In this document: positions 37,314 to 51,583 of the stretch, in pieces
Layout of the letters: each line of letters starts with the position of its first letter
Numbering within the stretch: position 1 is the stretch's first letter
From: Begonia masoniana
Lineage: Eukaryota > Streptophyta > Magnoliopsida > Cucurbitales > Begoniaceae
Reading direction: 5' to 3'
Assembly: GCA_022432975.1 (NCBI GenBank)
Contig: CM039502.1
Coordinates: 20,361,228 to 20,425,227 of the forward strand
DNA: 64,000 nt
Notes under the pieces: generated by a model
Told to the model about the DNA's origin: nothing
The model's database searches: none
The model's input: only the letters and a program-made list of their open reading frames with translations
Translations under genes and position numbers: made by a program

Positions 37314-39850
37314 TGTAACGACCCGGGGAGGATCGCCACGAAATTCTTGACTTTACATAAAACTTTAACTCATATTTGAACTCTTTTCTCCTTCTCTTTT
37401 TTTTCTTAATAACAGTATACCTAACAGGCTTAAAGACTTCAACTTAATGGATGGAAAGTTAGTCCCTCGTACATGCTTCCAATCAACGTACAAGTTGCAT
37501 GGGTCTGCATGCCTCAACCGATAGACATTGCGTCTTCCGGATGGCACGTGCACCCCACATGACTCATTTAAACAACTATCGGCAGATGCGAATACTCGCA
37601 TCGATCGACGATCACGTGCATCTCGTGTGACCAATTTAAAACATCCACCGATAGACATGTGAAATTCACGTGTTCATCTATGACATCTTCAGATAGCTTA
37701 CAAGCTCTAGATCATCCGATCACTAAACGACAAGTTATTATTTACATCATCCGACGAGGGAATGTATACGTCATCTCCCGGTGAAATAGGGAAACATCAT
37801 CCGATGGAGATGTGCTGCCCACATGCATAATTAAAACATGACCCGGTCGATAAACGACAAGGGAACCCTCACATCGTCCGATGGCTAAACACTCTATATC
37901 TGCCGATCGCTAGACGACAAAATGACACTTTCATCATCCGATGGCTAAACACTCTACATCTGCCGATGGAGAAACATACTACATCTTTCGGTGACGTCAT
38001 CCGGAAGACTCAATTGTTCGACTCCTATCATTTGACACCTGCCGATGACGTCAGCCGGATGAATGCCTCATCGAGCTTCTATCTTACGGCAATAAAACAC
38101 TATAATCATCAAACAACCTCATCCAACCGAAAATACTACAACTCACTCAAATCTTAACCTGGAAATTTTAAACCCTAATGAGTAAAAACCATATCCCATA
38201 CAAGATTCACATAGCGGAAGGCTTAAGCAAAACAGACCATTCATAATCCTTAAAATCGTTAACAGATTCTGAAGTCAAACCATTCAAAATCCGAATCTCA
38301 TTGTTATAAGAGAACTCTATTCTACTTAGTCATCTGTTTATCATAAACTTCTCTGACTTACTATGGGTATAACCAGGGAACTTGATCGCCTATCCAGCCT
38401 TCATCGTCACACTGAGCATCCTCCAGCAACCAAGCTTAGACATCTTCGTTGACCTTGAGTTCCTCACCTGAAAACTCGTCACCTACATCATAAGGTTTAA
38501 ACTATAAGCCTAATGCTTAGTAAGGAATGCAACACTAACATGGATGCATGAATGCATAATTTGAGAAAATCACATGCTCATAAGTCTTTTCTTGTTCATG
38601 TCTTTGCTCGTATTCATCATTCATAATCATGGATCATAATCATCATTCATAATCATTGATCATATTCATCATTCATGGTCGTGGATCATATTCATCATTC
38701 ATAATCAATGATCATATTCATTTTTTAGGTTGTGTGGACCAAGAGAGGATTTGTGCCGGTAAAGGGGGTTCGACAGTGAGTTTGATCTTGTTCCCTATTG
38801 CGGGTCGTATTCATATGTCCTTCTTTGGACTGTGACATACGCCGAACCGCCCCCAACCCTCACTTAATCCACGTTGCATAAATCTTATACATATACATAT
38901 CTTGTTCATGGAAAACATGCGTTAAAACATTTTCTTATGCTTGGGAAACATTCATGATGCATGAACATGAGAACTTTTCACTCATCAAACTATGACAAGG
39001 ATCATACCAGAGTAGATGACTTCACATCATACATAGACCCTTCAAGTGCAGGCAAGCTCATTATCATAATGTAAACATTAGACATCTAAACAACCTAGTA
39101 CACCCACGATGTAGGGCTCTATTAGCCGGGAATCTTAATACATTCACTTACCTGGTCACCTTAGCACTTGAGTTCCTTTCTCTTCAAACTTCTTCACCTA
39201 AACATTTACATTGCAGTAGTTAAAACAAAATCCTAATAGTTCTAATCTCGAGTTATCCTAAGATCTAATAGCTAAGAGTACTTCCCGAGTTCTTAGTTTA
39301 ATACTCAATGTAACCCGAAATCTCAAAGTCAAAACAGACGGATTCGATGATGATAACTCAAGGTTGGTTGTTCTAAATGTCCTGAATCGATTCGGAAAGA
39401 CATTACTTATCTCGGGTTTCAAAATGTTCTTATTAATATTCGGCCATTGAAGAATCCAAACTTCAATACAGAGCTGGAAAACTGGGCTAATAAATTAACA
39501 AATAACCACATTGTTAAACCCGTACCGCGAGCACAAAGTAGCCGAGAAGTAGCAAGGAAACCGATCGCCGAAGGAGGGATTTCCAACTGACAGAGAGCGA
39601 GAGCTTGGGAGAGAAGAAATCGCCGGAAGTTGGGGATGTCGGCTACAGTGGTTTAAATGAGGTTTGAATCATTTCCTTCTTCTTTAAATACTGGCCTCAA
39701 TCCTCCAATATTACAACTTTGCCACTCAACCTAGTTTAGATCCACATGTAATTAATTAAGCTTGGCATAAATCCTAAACTTCGAAGATTAAATATTTATG
39801 ACCGTTAATACAGTTAAGGAAATCACCTGGCCGTTAACTCGGGTGTTACA
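37314..39850 (-). repeat. N LTR, left (3' LTR, 2537 bp)
   Basis: Plus-strand edges TGTAACGACCC and GGGTGTTACA. It contains TGACGTCA at 37992-37999 and 38046-38053, the 60-bp repeat in about two copies (37900-37965) and a few 26-bp-type units (38620-38720). Confidence 0.95.
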
Positions 39851-39863
39851 TCCACCCCTCCTT
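39851..39863 (-). other. N polypurine tract, left unit
   Basis: On the minus strand AAGGAGGGGTGGA directly precedes the LTR. The second unit has the same tract at 47013-47025. Confidence 0.8.
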
Positions 39864-39892
39864 AAACAAAATTTTCGTCCCCGAAAATTGAT

Positions 39893-42800
39893 CAAACAAA
39901 CAACTCTGGATACTTGTCTAACATGTCTTGTCGTCGCTCTCACGTGGCTTCATCTATGCCATGATGCTTCCATAAAACTTTGACCAACGGAATCTCTTTA
40001 TTCCTCAGAGTCTTAACTGCGGATTCCAATATCTGCACTGGCTTCTCTTCATATGTTAGCGTCGGCTCAATCTCAAAATCCACTGGTTTAACAACTTGTG
40101 TAAGGTCCCGTATACATTTCCTTAACATTGACACATGGAAAACATTATGAACTTTATCCAATGATGGAGACAACTGCAGTCTGTAGGCTGCACTACCGAT
40201 TCTAGCCAAAATAGGGAATGGTCCAATAAATCGTGGATTGAGCTTTCCCTTCCTGCCAAATCTTAGTACTCCTTTAAATGGTGAAACCTTCTGAAAAACT
40301 TCATCACCAATAGCAAATTCAAGATCTCTCCTCCTTTTGTCTGCAAAACTTTTCTGTCGACATTGTGCAGTAATAAACCTCCTCTTAATAATGACAATCT
40401 TGTCTGACATCTGCTGCAACATCTCGGGACCTATGAGTTTTGCTTCGCCAACTTCATCCCAATACAGAGGTGATCTACATTTCCTACCATACAACGCCTC
40501 ATAAGGTGCCATACCTATGGTGGACTGGTAGCTGTTGTTGTAGGAGAACTCAACCAGGGGTAAGTATCTACTCCAGGATGACTGGAAATCTAGTACACAC
40601 GCCCTCAGCATGTCCTCAAGTATCTGGATAGTCCTTTCAGATTGACCATCTGTCTGTGGGTGGAAAGCAGTGCTGAAAGACAACTTTGTACCTAATGTGC
40701 CCTGTAAACTTCTCCAAAACCGGGAGGTGAACTTAGGGTCACGATCAGAGACAATAGATGCAGGAATTCCATGCAACCTAATTACTTCTTGTACATAAAG
40801 ATCAGCAAGCTGGTCCATCGAGTAGGTTGTCCTTACTAGTAAGAAATGGGCTGATTTTGTCAATCTATTAATCACAACCCAAATACTATCATGTCCTTTA
40901 TTTGTCTTAGGTAATCCTACAACGAAATCCATAGCTATGTGTTCCCACTTCCACTCGGGAATAGGTAAAGGCTGAAGGGTACCTCCTGGACGTTGGTGCT
41001 CGGCTTTAACCTGTTGGCAAACCAAACATGACTATACATACTTAGCAACATCTCTCTTCAAGTTTGGCCACCAGTAGAGTAACTTCAGGTCTCGATACAT
41101 CTTGGTGCTTCCAGGATGCACAGAAAAGGGAGACGAATGCGCCTCAGCCAAGATTGGCTTACGTAATTCTTCATCATTAGGGACATACCATCTATTTCTA
41201 AACTTCAGAATCCCCTCCTTGGAAAGACTAAACTCGGAGGTGGTGTCCTTCACCTTGTTCATTATGACGTTAATCTCCTCAGAGTCCTTCTGTTCTGCCT
41301 CTTTGATCTTTTCTAAAACCGTTGGTTGAATGGTCAAATCGGCAAGTAAGGTTGATAACTCTAGAACTAACTCCAATCCAAACCTCTGAACTTCTGTCCT
41401 CAAAGGTATAGACATAGTTGATACAACGGGTTGTATTGTTGTTGACATCCTGCTCAAGGCGTCAGCTACAGAGTTACCCTTACCCGGGTGATACTTGATC
41501 TCAAAGTCGTAATCCTTAACAAATTCCAACCAACGCCTCTGCCTCATGTTCAATTCCTTTTGTGTAAAGAGATACTTCAGACTTTTATGGTCAGAAAACA
41601 CCTCACACTGCTGTCCATATAAGTAGTGTCTCCATATCTTCAAGGCAAAAACGATAGCGGCTAATTCTAAATCATGGGTGGGGTAGTTCTGTTCGTAACT
41701 CTTTAACTGCCTAGAGGCATATGCTACAACCTTGCCTTCTTGCATCAAAACACAGCCCAAACCAACTTTTGATGCATCACAAAATACACTAAACTTTCCT
41801 TCTTCGGTTGGGACGGTCAATACCGGGGCTGTTGTTAACTTCACCTTCAATGTCTAGAAGCTATTCTCACAAGTTTCGGTCCAAGAATATTTATTATCCT
41901 TCTTTGTCAAATTTGTCAGGGGTTTAGCTATCATAGAAAATCCTTTGATGAACTTTATGTAATAGCCTGCCAATCCAAGGAAACTGCGAACCTCACTGGC
42001 GTTCTTTGGTTGTGGCCAATCCTTTACTGCCTGAATTTTGGTCGGGTCCACTGATATGCCATTAGCAGATACTACATGGCCAAGAAAATTAACCTTGTCC
42101 AACCAAAATTCACACTTGGACAATTTGGCATACAGCTGGTGCTCCTTCAATGTAGTCAAAACTATTCTTAAATGCTCTGCATGGTCAGCTTCTGTCCGTG
42201 AGTATATCAAGATATCATCTATGAACACAATTACAAATTTGTCCAAATACTCCCGAAACACACGATTCATTAAGTCCATAAAGGCTGCAGGTGCATTGGT
42301 CAGTCCAAATGACATGACCAAGAATTCGTAGTGTCCATAACGGATTCTGAAGGCTGTCTTAGGTATATCTCCTTCCTTAACTTTCAGTTGGTAAAACCCC
42401 GAACGTAAATCTATTTTTGAAAACACCTTTGCTCCTTGCAGTTGGTCAAACAAATCATCAATTCGGGGTAAGGGATACTTATTCTTGATTGTCAACTTAT
42501 TTAGTTCTCTGTAGTCTATGCACATTCTAAGGGAACCATCTTTCTTCTTGACAAATAAAACAGGTGCACCCCAAGGGGAACTACTAGGGCGTATAAACCC
42601 TTTGTCTACTAATTCCTGTAGTTGAACTTTTAACTCCCTTAATTCTACAAGTGCCATACGGTAAGGGTTCTTAGACACTGGTAATGCCTCGGGATATGTA
42701 TCAATTACAAACTCTATTTCTCTATCAAGTGGCAATCCTGGCAAGTCATCCAAAAATGCCTCAGTGAACTCTCTGACTATGGGGATATCTTGTAACTCTA

Positions 42801-44312
42801 TCTTATTCTTCACCCGAACATCCATTATGCTAGCTAAGTAACTCTCACAACCATTTTTCAGTGACCGGTAAATTTCTAGTGAGGATATAATCGGTATTTT
42901 GCTTATTTTAGGAATAGCTTGGAAGGAATAATGATCACCATTTGGGGGTCGAAAGTCAACCATCCCAGACCTACAACTTATTGTGGCATAATGCTTAAAT
43001 AACCAATCCATTCCTAATATCACCTCATACCCTTTCATGTCAATTACAATCAATTCTACATATAGTTTCTTACTTCCTAAGGACACAACATCACCTTAAC
43101 AATTTGTTCTGAATGTAGGGACTTCCCTGATGGTAACATAACATCATATGGCCTTTCGGCTGGTAAAGGTTCTAAGTAGTGTTGGCATACAAACAGAGTT
43201 GATATAAACGAGTGTGTGGCTCCCGTATCTATAAGTGTGTAAGCAGCAAAACCACAGATCGTAATGGTACCTGTTATCACTGTATGCTGCACGGCTTCCT
43301 CATCCTCCATCATTGCATAGACTCTTGGTGCTACCCTTGCACGGTTCGGATCTGGCGGCATGGGGCAGTCTATGACTATATGTCCAACCTTATCACATCT
43401 GAAACAACGGCCAGAACGCAGCTTGCATTCGCCGGGGTGGTTCTTCTGACAGGTGGGGCATAAGGGTGCCAGGGGCCTCTTTCCTTTCCCTTAGTCATCA
43501 TTCTGGTTGAGGGGTCTCTTTATTCCTTGTTGTTGTTGCTGTGGTCCCCTGCTCTGTTGTGGCTGCCAACCTTTGTTCTGACGTGGTGGCGGCTGAGTGT
43601 CCTTCGTGAGTTTCCTTGGCTGTTCACGCTGTGCATATGCTGTCATTTCTGCCTCTTCCAGCTCCAAGGCCTTAGCCGTCACTTCACCATAAGGTACATT
43701 GTGTATCCCAGCAGTCTTCACTTTCACATACAAACTCGGCTTCAGTCCCTGAACAAATTGATAAATCTTGTCCTCGTCATCCTCAATCATACGGGGAACA
43801 AACCGTGATAAAGCATCAAACTTGCATATGTAATCCGTCACAGAGCCGGTTTGTCACAGATTCATGAATTCATTCTTCTTGTTGGCCCGAACAGTCCTGT
43901 TGAAATACTTGTCAAAGAAAGCAGTCTTGAACATCTCCCAGGTTATAGCTTCGGCATTAACGGTGTTCTGGATCGAGTCCCACCAATGTCTTGCACTTAA
44001 CTCCAAATGAAAGACTGCATATGGGACCTTATCCCCTTCCTCAACCTTTGCATACTTAAACATGTCTTCTATCTTTCGAATCCACTCCTCAGCATAAATA
44101 GGATCTGAAACATGTCCATTAAACACCGGGGATCGAAGCCGGTGGAAACGCTCACCCCCATGATCGTGAGTTGCATTAGTACTGGAGTTGCCTTGTTCCT
44201 CCCTAGCAGTCATTAGTCGTTCTATCTGGTGAGATTGGCGCATGACCAACTCTGTCAACTGAGCAATAGCATTGCTATCCTCATTGGTCTCTCTCTACTG
44301 ACCTCTAACCAT
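39893..44312 (-). pseudogene. N left-unit gag-pol, broken
   Basis: From MVRGQ at 44312 to a stop at 39893. Gag, zinc knuckle ([15 protein letters not shown]), protease ([10 protein letters not shown]), reverse transcriptase (FIDDILIYS), RNase H ([10 protein letters not shown]), integrase (SDRDPKF, QSERTIQ) and most of the chromodomain are present. Breaks include a stop after MVRGQ (44296 area), stops at 43854 and 43491, a one-base loss near 43095 that shifts the frame after QIVK, and stops near 41852, 41032 and 39938. The 43854 stop and the frameshift are shared with the right unit. Not functional. Confidence 0.94.
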
Positions 44313-44458
44313 TCTGAGATTCCTAGACAAATCATTACAGATATATCTTAACTTAATGACATATACTGAAATCATAAATACTTACAGTTGTTGGAGTGCT
44401 CATGTGACAGTCAGTGCTGGAAGGCAGTCTGCAGAATCGGTTTTAGAACTCGGTTTTG

Positions 44459-44469
44459 CTCTGATACCA
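44459..44469 (-). other. N primer binding site, left unit
   Basis: TGGTATCAGAG on the minus strand beside LTR 44474-47012. The equivalent in the right unit is 51569-51579. Confidence 0.88.
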
Positions 44470-44473
44470 TAAT

Positions 44474-47012
44474 TGTAACGACCCGGGGAGGATCGCCACG
44501 AAATTCTTGACTTTACATAAAACTTTAACTCATATTTGAACTCTTTTCTCCTTCTCTTTTTTTTCTTAATAACAGTATACCTAACAGGCTTAAAGACTTC
44601 AACTTAATGGATGAAAAGTTAGTCCCTCGTACATGCTTCCAATCGACGTACAAGTTGCATGGGTCTGCATGCCTCAACCGATAGACATTGCGTCTTCCGG
44701 ATGGCACGTGCACCCCACATGACTCATTTAAACAACTATCGGCAGATGCGAATACTCGCATCGACTGACGATCACGTGCATCTCGTGTGACCAATTTAAA
44801 ACATCCACCGATAGACATGTGAAATTCACGTGTTCATCTATGACATCTTCCGATAGCTTACAAGCTCTAGATCATCCGATCACTAAACGACAAGTTATTA
44901 TTTACATCATCTGGCGAGGGAATGTATACTTCATCTCCCGGTGAAATAGGGAAACATCATCCGATGGACATGTGCTCCCCACATGCATAATTAAAACATG
45001 ACCCGGTCGCTAAACGACAAGGGAACTCCTCACATCGTCCGATGGCTAAACACTCTATATCTGCCGATCGCTAGACGACAAAATGACACTTTCATCATCC
45101 GATGGCTAAACACTCTACATCTGCCGATGGAGAAACATACTACATCTTTCGGTGACGTCATCCGGAAGACTCAATTGTTCGACTCCTATCATTTGACACC
45201 CGCCGATGACATCAGCCGGATGAATGCCTCATCGAGCTTCTATCTTACGGCAATAAAACACTATAATCATCAAACAACCTCATCCAACCGAAAATACTAC
45301 AACTCACTCAAATCTTAACCTGGAAATTTTAAACCCTAATGAGTAAAAACCATATCCCATACAAGATTCACATAGCGGAAGGCTTAAGCAAAACAGACCA
45401 TTCATAATCCTTAAAATCGTTAACAGATTCTGAAGTCAAACCATTCAAAATCCGAATCTCATTGTTATAAGAGAACTCTATTCTACTTAGTCATCTGTTT
45501 ATCATAAACTTCTCTGACTTACTATGGGTATAACCAGGGAACTTGATCGCCTATCCAGCCTTCACTGTCACACTGAGCATCCTCCAGCAACCAAGCTTAG
45601 ACATCTTCGTTGACCTTGAGTTCCTCACCTGAAAACTCGTCACCTACATCATAAGGTTTAAACTATAAGCCTAATGCTTAGTAAGGAATGCAACACTAAC
45701 ATGGATGCATGAATGCATAATTTGGGAAAATCACATGCTCATAAGTCTTTTCTTGTTCATGTCTATGCTCGTATTCATCATTCATAATCATGGATCATAA
45801 TCATCATTCATAATCATTGATCATATTCATCATTCATGGTCGATGGATCATATTCATCATTCATAATCAGTGATCATATTCATTGTTTAGGTTGTGTGGA
45901 CCAAGAGAGGATTTGTGCCGGTAAAGAGGGTTCGACAGTGAGTTTGATCTTGTTCCCTACTGCGGGTCGTATTCATATGTCCTTCTTTGGACTGTGACAT
46001 ACGCCGAACCGCCCCGAACCCTCACTTAATCCATGTTGCATAAATCTTATACATATACATATCTTGTTCATGGAAAACATGCGTTAAAACATTTTCTTAT
46101 GCTTGGGAAACATTCATGATGCATGAACATGAGAACTTTTAACTCATCAAACTATGACAAGGATCATACCAGAGTAGATGACTTCACATCATACATAGAC
46201 CCTTCAAGTGCAGGCAAGCTCATTATCATAATGTAAACATTAGACATCTTAACAACCTAGTACACCCACGATGTAGGGCTCTATTAGCCGGGAATCTTAA
46301 TACATTCACTTACCTGGTCTCCTTAGCACTTGAGTTCCTTTCTCTTCAAACTTCTTCACCTAAACATTTACATTGCAGTAGTTAAAACAAAATCCTAATA
46401 GTTCTAATCTCGAGTTATCCTAAGATCTAATAGCTAAGAGTACTTCCCGAGTTCTTAGTTTAATACTCAATGTAACCCGAAATCTCAAAGTCAAAACAGA
46501 CGGATTCGATGATGATAACTCAAGGTTGGTTGTTCTAAATGTCCTGAATCGATTCGGAAAGACATTACTTATCTCGGGTTTCAAAATGTTCTTATTAATA
46601 TTCAGCCATTGAAGAATCCAAACTTCAATACAGAGCTGGAAAACTGGGCTAATAAATTAACAAATAACCACATTGTTAAACCCGTACCGCGAGCACAAAG
46701 TAGCCGAGAAGTAGCAAGGAAACCGATCGCCGAAGGAGGGATTTCCAACTGACAGAGAGCGAGAGCTTGGGAGAGAAGAAATCGCCGGAAGTTGGGGATG
46801 TCGGCTACAGTGGTTTAAATGAGGTTTGAATCATTTCCTTCTTCTTTAAATACTGGCCTCAATCCTCCAATATTACAACTTTGCCACTCAACCTAGTTTA
46901 GATCCACATGTAATTAATTAAGCTTGGCATAAATCCTAAACTTCGAAGATTAAATATTTATGACCGTTAATACAGTTAAGGAAATCACCTGGCCGTTAAC
47001 TCGGGTGTTACA
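44474..47012 (-). repeat. N LTR, middle (shared)
   Basis: 2539 bp, almost identical to the left LTR. It serves as 5' LTR of the left unit and 3' LTR of the right unit. Confidence 0.95.
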
Positions 47013-47053
47013 TCCACCCCTCCTTAAACAAAATTTTCGTCCCCGAAAATTGA

Positions 47054-50000
47054 TCAAACAAACAACTCTGGATACTTGTCTAACATGTCTTGTCGTCACT
47101 CCCACGTGGCTTCATCTATGCCATGATGCTTCTATAAAACTTTGACCAACGGAATCTCTTTATTCCTCAGAGTCTTAACTGCAGATTCCAATATCTGCAC
47201 TGGCTTCTCTTCATATGTTAGCGTCGGCTCAATCTCAAAATCCACTGGTTTAACAACTTGTGTAGGGTCCCGTATACATTTCCTTAACATTGACACATGG
47301 AAAACATTATGAACTTTATCCAATGATGGAGACAACTGCAGTCTGTAGGCTGCACTACCGATTCTAGCCAAAACAGGGAATGGTCCAATAAATCGTGGAT
47401 TGAGCTTTCCCTTCCTGCCAAATCTTAGTACTCCTTTAAATGGTGAAACCTTCAGAAAAACTTCATCACCAATAGCAAATTCAAGATCTCTCCTCCTTTT
47501 GTCTGCAAAACTTTTCTGTCGACATTGTGCAGTAATAAACCTCCTCTTAATAATGGCAATCTTGTCTGACATCTGCTGCAACATCTCGGGACCTATGAGT
47601 TTTGCTTCGCCAACTTCATCCCAATACAGAGGTGATCTACATTTCCTACCATACAACGCCTCATAAGGTGCCATACCTATGGTGGACTGGTAGCTGTTGT
47701 TGTAGGAGAACTCAACCAGGGGTAAGTATCTACTCCAGGATGACTGGAAATCTAGTACACACGCCCTCAGCATGTCCTCAAGTATCTGGATAGTCCTTTC
47801 AGATTGACCATCTGTCTGTGGGTGGAAAGCAGTGCTGAAATACAACTTTGTACCTAATGTGCCCTGTAAACTTCTCCAAAACCGGGAGGTGAACTTAGGG
47901 TCACGATCAGAGACAATAGATGCAGGAATTCCATGCAACCTAATTACTTCTTGTACATAAAGATCAGCAAGCTGGTCCATCGAGTAGGTTGTCCTTACTG
48001 GTAAGAAATGGGCTGATTTTGTCAATTTATCAATCACAACCCAAATACTATCATGTCCTTTATTTGTCTTAGGTAATCCTACAACGAAATCCATAACTAT
48101 GTGTTCCCACTTCCACTCGGGAATAGGTAAAGGCTGAAGGGTACCTCCTGGACGTTGGTGCTCAGCTTTAACCTGTTGGCAAACCAAATATGACTCTACA
48201 TACTTAGCAATATCTCTCTTCAAGTTTGGCCACCAGTAGAGTAACTTCAGGTCTCGATACATCTTGGTGCTTTCAGGATGCACAGAAAATGGAGACGAAT
48301 GCGCCTCAGCCAAGATTAGCTTACGTAATTCTTCATCATTAGGGACATACCATCTATTTCTAAACTTCAGAATCCCCTCCTTGGAAAGACTAAACTCGGA
48401 GGTGGTGTCCTTCACCTTGTTCATTATGCCGTTAATCTCCTCAGAGTCCTTCTGTTGTGCTTCTTTGATCTTTTCTAAAACCATTGGTTGAATGGTCAAA
48501 TCGGCAAGTAAGGTTGATAACTCTGGAACTAACTCCAATCCAAACCTCTAAACTTCTGTCCTCAAAGGTATAGACATAGTTGATACAACGGGTTGTATTG
48601 TTGTTGACATCCTGCTCAAGGCGTCAGCTACAGAGTTAGCCTTACCCGGGTGATACTTGATCTCAAAGTCGTAATCCTTAACAAATTCCAACCAACGCCT
48701 CTGCCTCATGTTCAATTCCTTTTGTGTAAAGAGATACTTCAGACTTTTATGGTCAGAAAACACCTCACACTGCTGTCCATATAAGTAGTGTCTCCATATC
48801 TTCAAGGCAAAAACGACAGCGGCTAATTCTAAATCATGGGTGGGGTAGTTCTGTTCGTAACTCTTTAACTGCCTAGAGGCATATGCTACAACCTTGCCTT
48901 ATTGCATCAAAACACAGCCCAAACCAACTTTTGATACATCACAAAATACACTAAACTTTCCTTCTTCGGTTGGGAGGGTCAATACCGAGGCTGTTGTTAA
49001 CTTCACCTTCAATGTCTGGAAGCTATTCTCACAAGTTTCGGTCCAAGAATATTTATTATCCTTCTTTGTCAAATTTTTCAGGGGTTTAGCTATCATAGAA
49101 AATCCTTTGATGAACTTTCTGTAATAGCCTGCCAATCCAAGGAAACTGCGAACCTCACTGGCATTCTTTGGTTGTGGCCAATCCTTTACTGGCCAAGAAA
49201 ATTAACCTTGTCCAACCAAAATTCACACTTGGACAATTTGGCATACAGCTGGTGCTCCTTCAATGTTGTCAAAACTATTCTTAAATGCTCTGCATGGTCA
49301 GCTTCTGTCCGTGAGTATATCAGGATATCATCTATGAACACAATTACAAATTTGTTCAAATACTCCCGAAACACACGATTCATTAAGTCCATAAAGGCTG
49401 CAGGTGCATTGGTCAGTCCAAATGACATGACCAAGAATTCGTAGTGTCTATAACAGGTTCTGAAGGCTGTCTTTGGTATATCTCCTTCTTTAACTTTCAG
49501 TTGGTAATAACCTGAACGTAAATCTATTTTTGAAAACACCTTTGCTCCTTGCAGTTGGTCAAACAAATAATCAATTCGGGGTAAGGGATACTTATTCTTG
49601 ATTGTCAACTTATTTAGTTCTCTGTAGTCTATGCACATTCTAAGGGAACCATCTTTCTTCTTGACAAATAAGACAGGTGCACCCCAAGGGGAACTACTAG
49701 GGCGTATAAACCCTTTGTCTACTAATTCCTGTAGTTGAACTTTTAACTCCCTTAATTCTACAGGTGCCATACGGTAAGGGTTCTTAGACACTGGTAATGC
49801 CTCGGGATATGTATCAATTACAAACTCTATTTCTCTATCAGGTGGCAATCCTGGCAAGTCATCCAAAAATGCCTCAGTGAACTCTCTGACTATGGGGATA
49901 TCTTGTAACTCTATCTTATTCTTCACCCGAACATCCATTATGCTAGCTAAGTAACTCTCACAACCATTTTTCAGTGACCGGTAAATTTCTAGTGAGGATA

Positions 50001-51422
50001 TAATCGGTATTTTGCTTATTTTAGGAATAGCTTAGAAGGAATAATGATCACCATTTGGGGGTCGAAAGTCAACCATCCCAGACCTAAAACTTATTGTGGC
50101 ATAATGCTTAAATAACCAATCCATTCCTAATATCACCTCATACCATTTCATGTCAATTACAATCAATTCTACATATAGTTTCTTACTTCCTAAGGACACA
50201 ACATCACCTTAACAATCTGTTCAGAATGTAGGGATTTCCCTGATGGTAACATAACATCATATGGCCTTTCGGCTGGTAAAGGTTCTAAGTAGTGTTGGCA
50301 TACAAACAGAGTTGATATAAACGAGTGTGTGGCTCCCGTATCTATAAGTGTGTAAGCAGCAAAACTACAGATCGTAATGGTACCTATTATCACTGTATGC
50401 TGCACGGCTTCCTCATCCTCCATCATTGCATAGACTCTTGGTGCTACCCTTGCACGGTTCGGATCTGGCGGCATGGGGCAGTCTATGACTATATGTCCAA
50501 CCTTATCACATCTGAAACAGCGGCCAGAACGCAGCTTGCATTCGCCGGGGTGGTTCTTCTGACAGGTGGGGCATAAGGGTGCCAGGGGCCTCTTTCCTTT
50601 CCCTTGGTCATCATTCTGGTTGAGTGGTCTCTTTATTCCTTGTTGTTGTTGCTGTGGTCCCCTGCTCTGTTGTGGCTGCCAACCTTTGTTCTGACGTGGT
50701 GGCGGCTGAGTGTCCTTCGTGAGTTTCCTTGGCTGTTCACGCTGTGCATATGCTGTCATTTCTGCCTCTTCCAGCTCCAAGGCCTTAGCTGTCACTTCAC
50801 CATAAGGTACATTGTGTATCCCAGTAGTCTTCACTTTCATATACAAACTCGGCTTCAGTCCCTGAACAAATTGATAAATCTTGTCCTCGTCATCCTCAAT
50901 CATACGGGGAGCAAACCGTGATAAAGCATCAAACTTGCATATGTAATCTGTCACAGAGCCGGTTTGTCACAGATTCATGAACTCCTTCTTCTTGTTGGCC
51001 CGAACAGTCCTGTTGAAATACTTGTCAAAGAAAGCAGTCTTGAACATCTCCCAGGTCATAGCTTCGGCATTAACGGTGTTCTGGATCGAGTCCCACCAAT
51101 GTCTTGCACTTAACTCCAAATGAAAGACAGCATAGGTGACATCCCCTTCCTCAACCTTTGCATACTTAAACATGTCTTCTATCTTTCGAATCCACTCCTC
51201 AGCATAAATAGGATCTGAAACATGTCAATTAAACACCGGGGGTCGAAGCCGGTGGAAACGCTCACCCCCATGATCGTGAGTTGCATTAGTACTGGAGTTG
51301 CCTTGTTCCTCCCTAGCAGTCATTAGTCGTTCTATCTGGTGAGATTGGCGCATGACCAACTCTGTCAACTGAGCAATAGCATTGCTATCCTCATTGGTCT
51401 CTCTCTGCTGACCTCTAACCAT
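47054..51422 (-). pseudogene. N right-unit gag-pol, broken
   Basis: From [12 protein letters not shown] at 51422 to 47054, with the same domain order as the left unit. Private breaks: a stop in VFN*HVSD (51225), a one-codon loss near 51140, a stop near 50033, a small deletion near 49190 that shifts the frame after VNFLG, and stops near 48899, 48548 and 47132. Shared breaks: the stop after FMNL (50967) and the frameshift after QIVK (50205 area). Not functional. Confidence 0.94.
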
Positions 51423-51583
51423 TCTGAGATTCCTAGACAAATCATTACAGATATATCTTAACTTAATGACATATACTGAAATCATAAATACTTACAGTTG
51501 TTGGAGTGCTCATGTGACAGCCAGTGCTGGAAGGCAGTCTGCAGAATCGGTTTTAGAACTCGGTTTTGCTCTGATACCATAAT

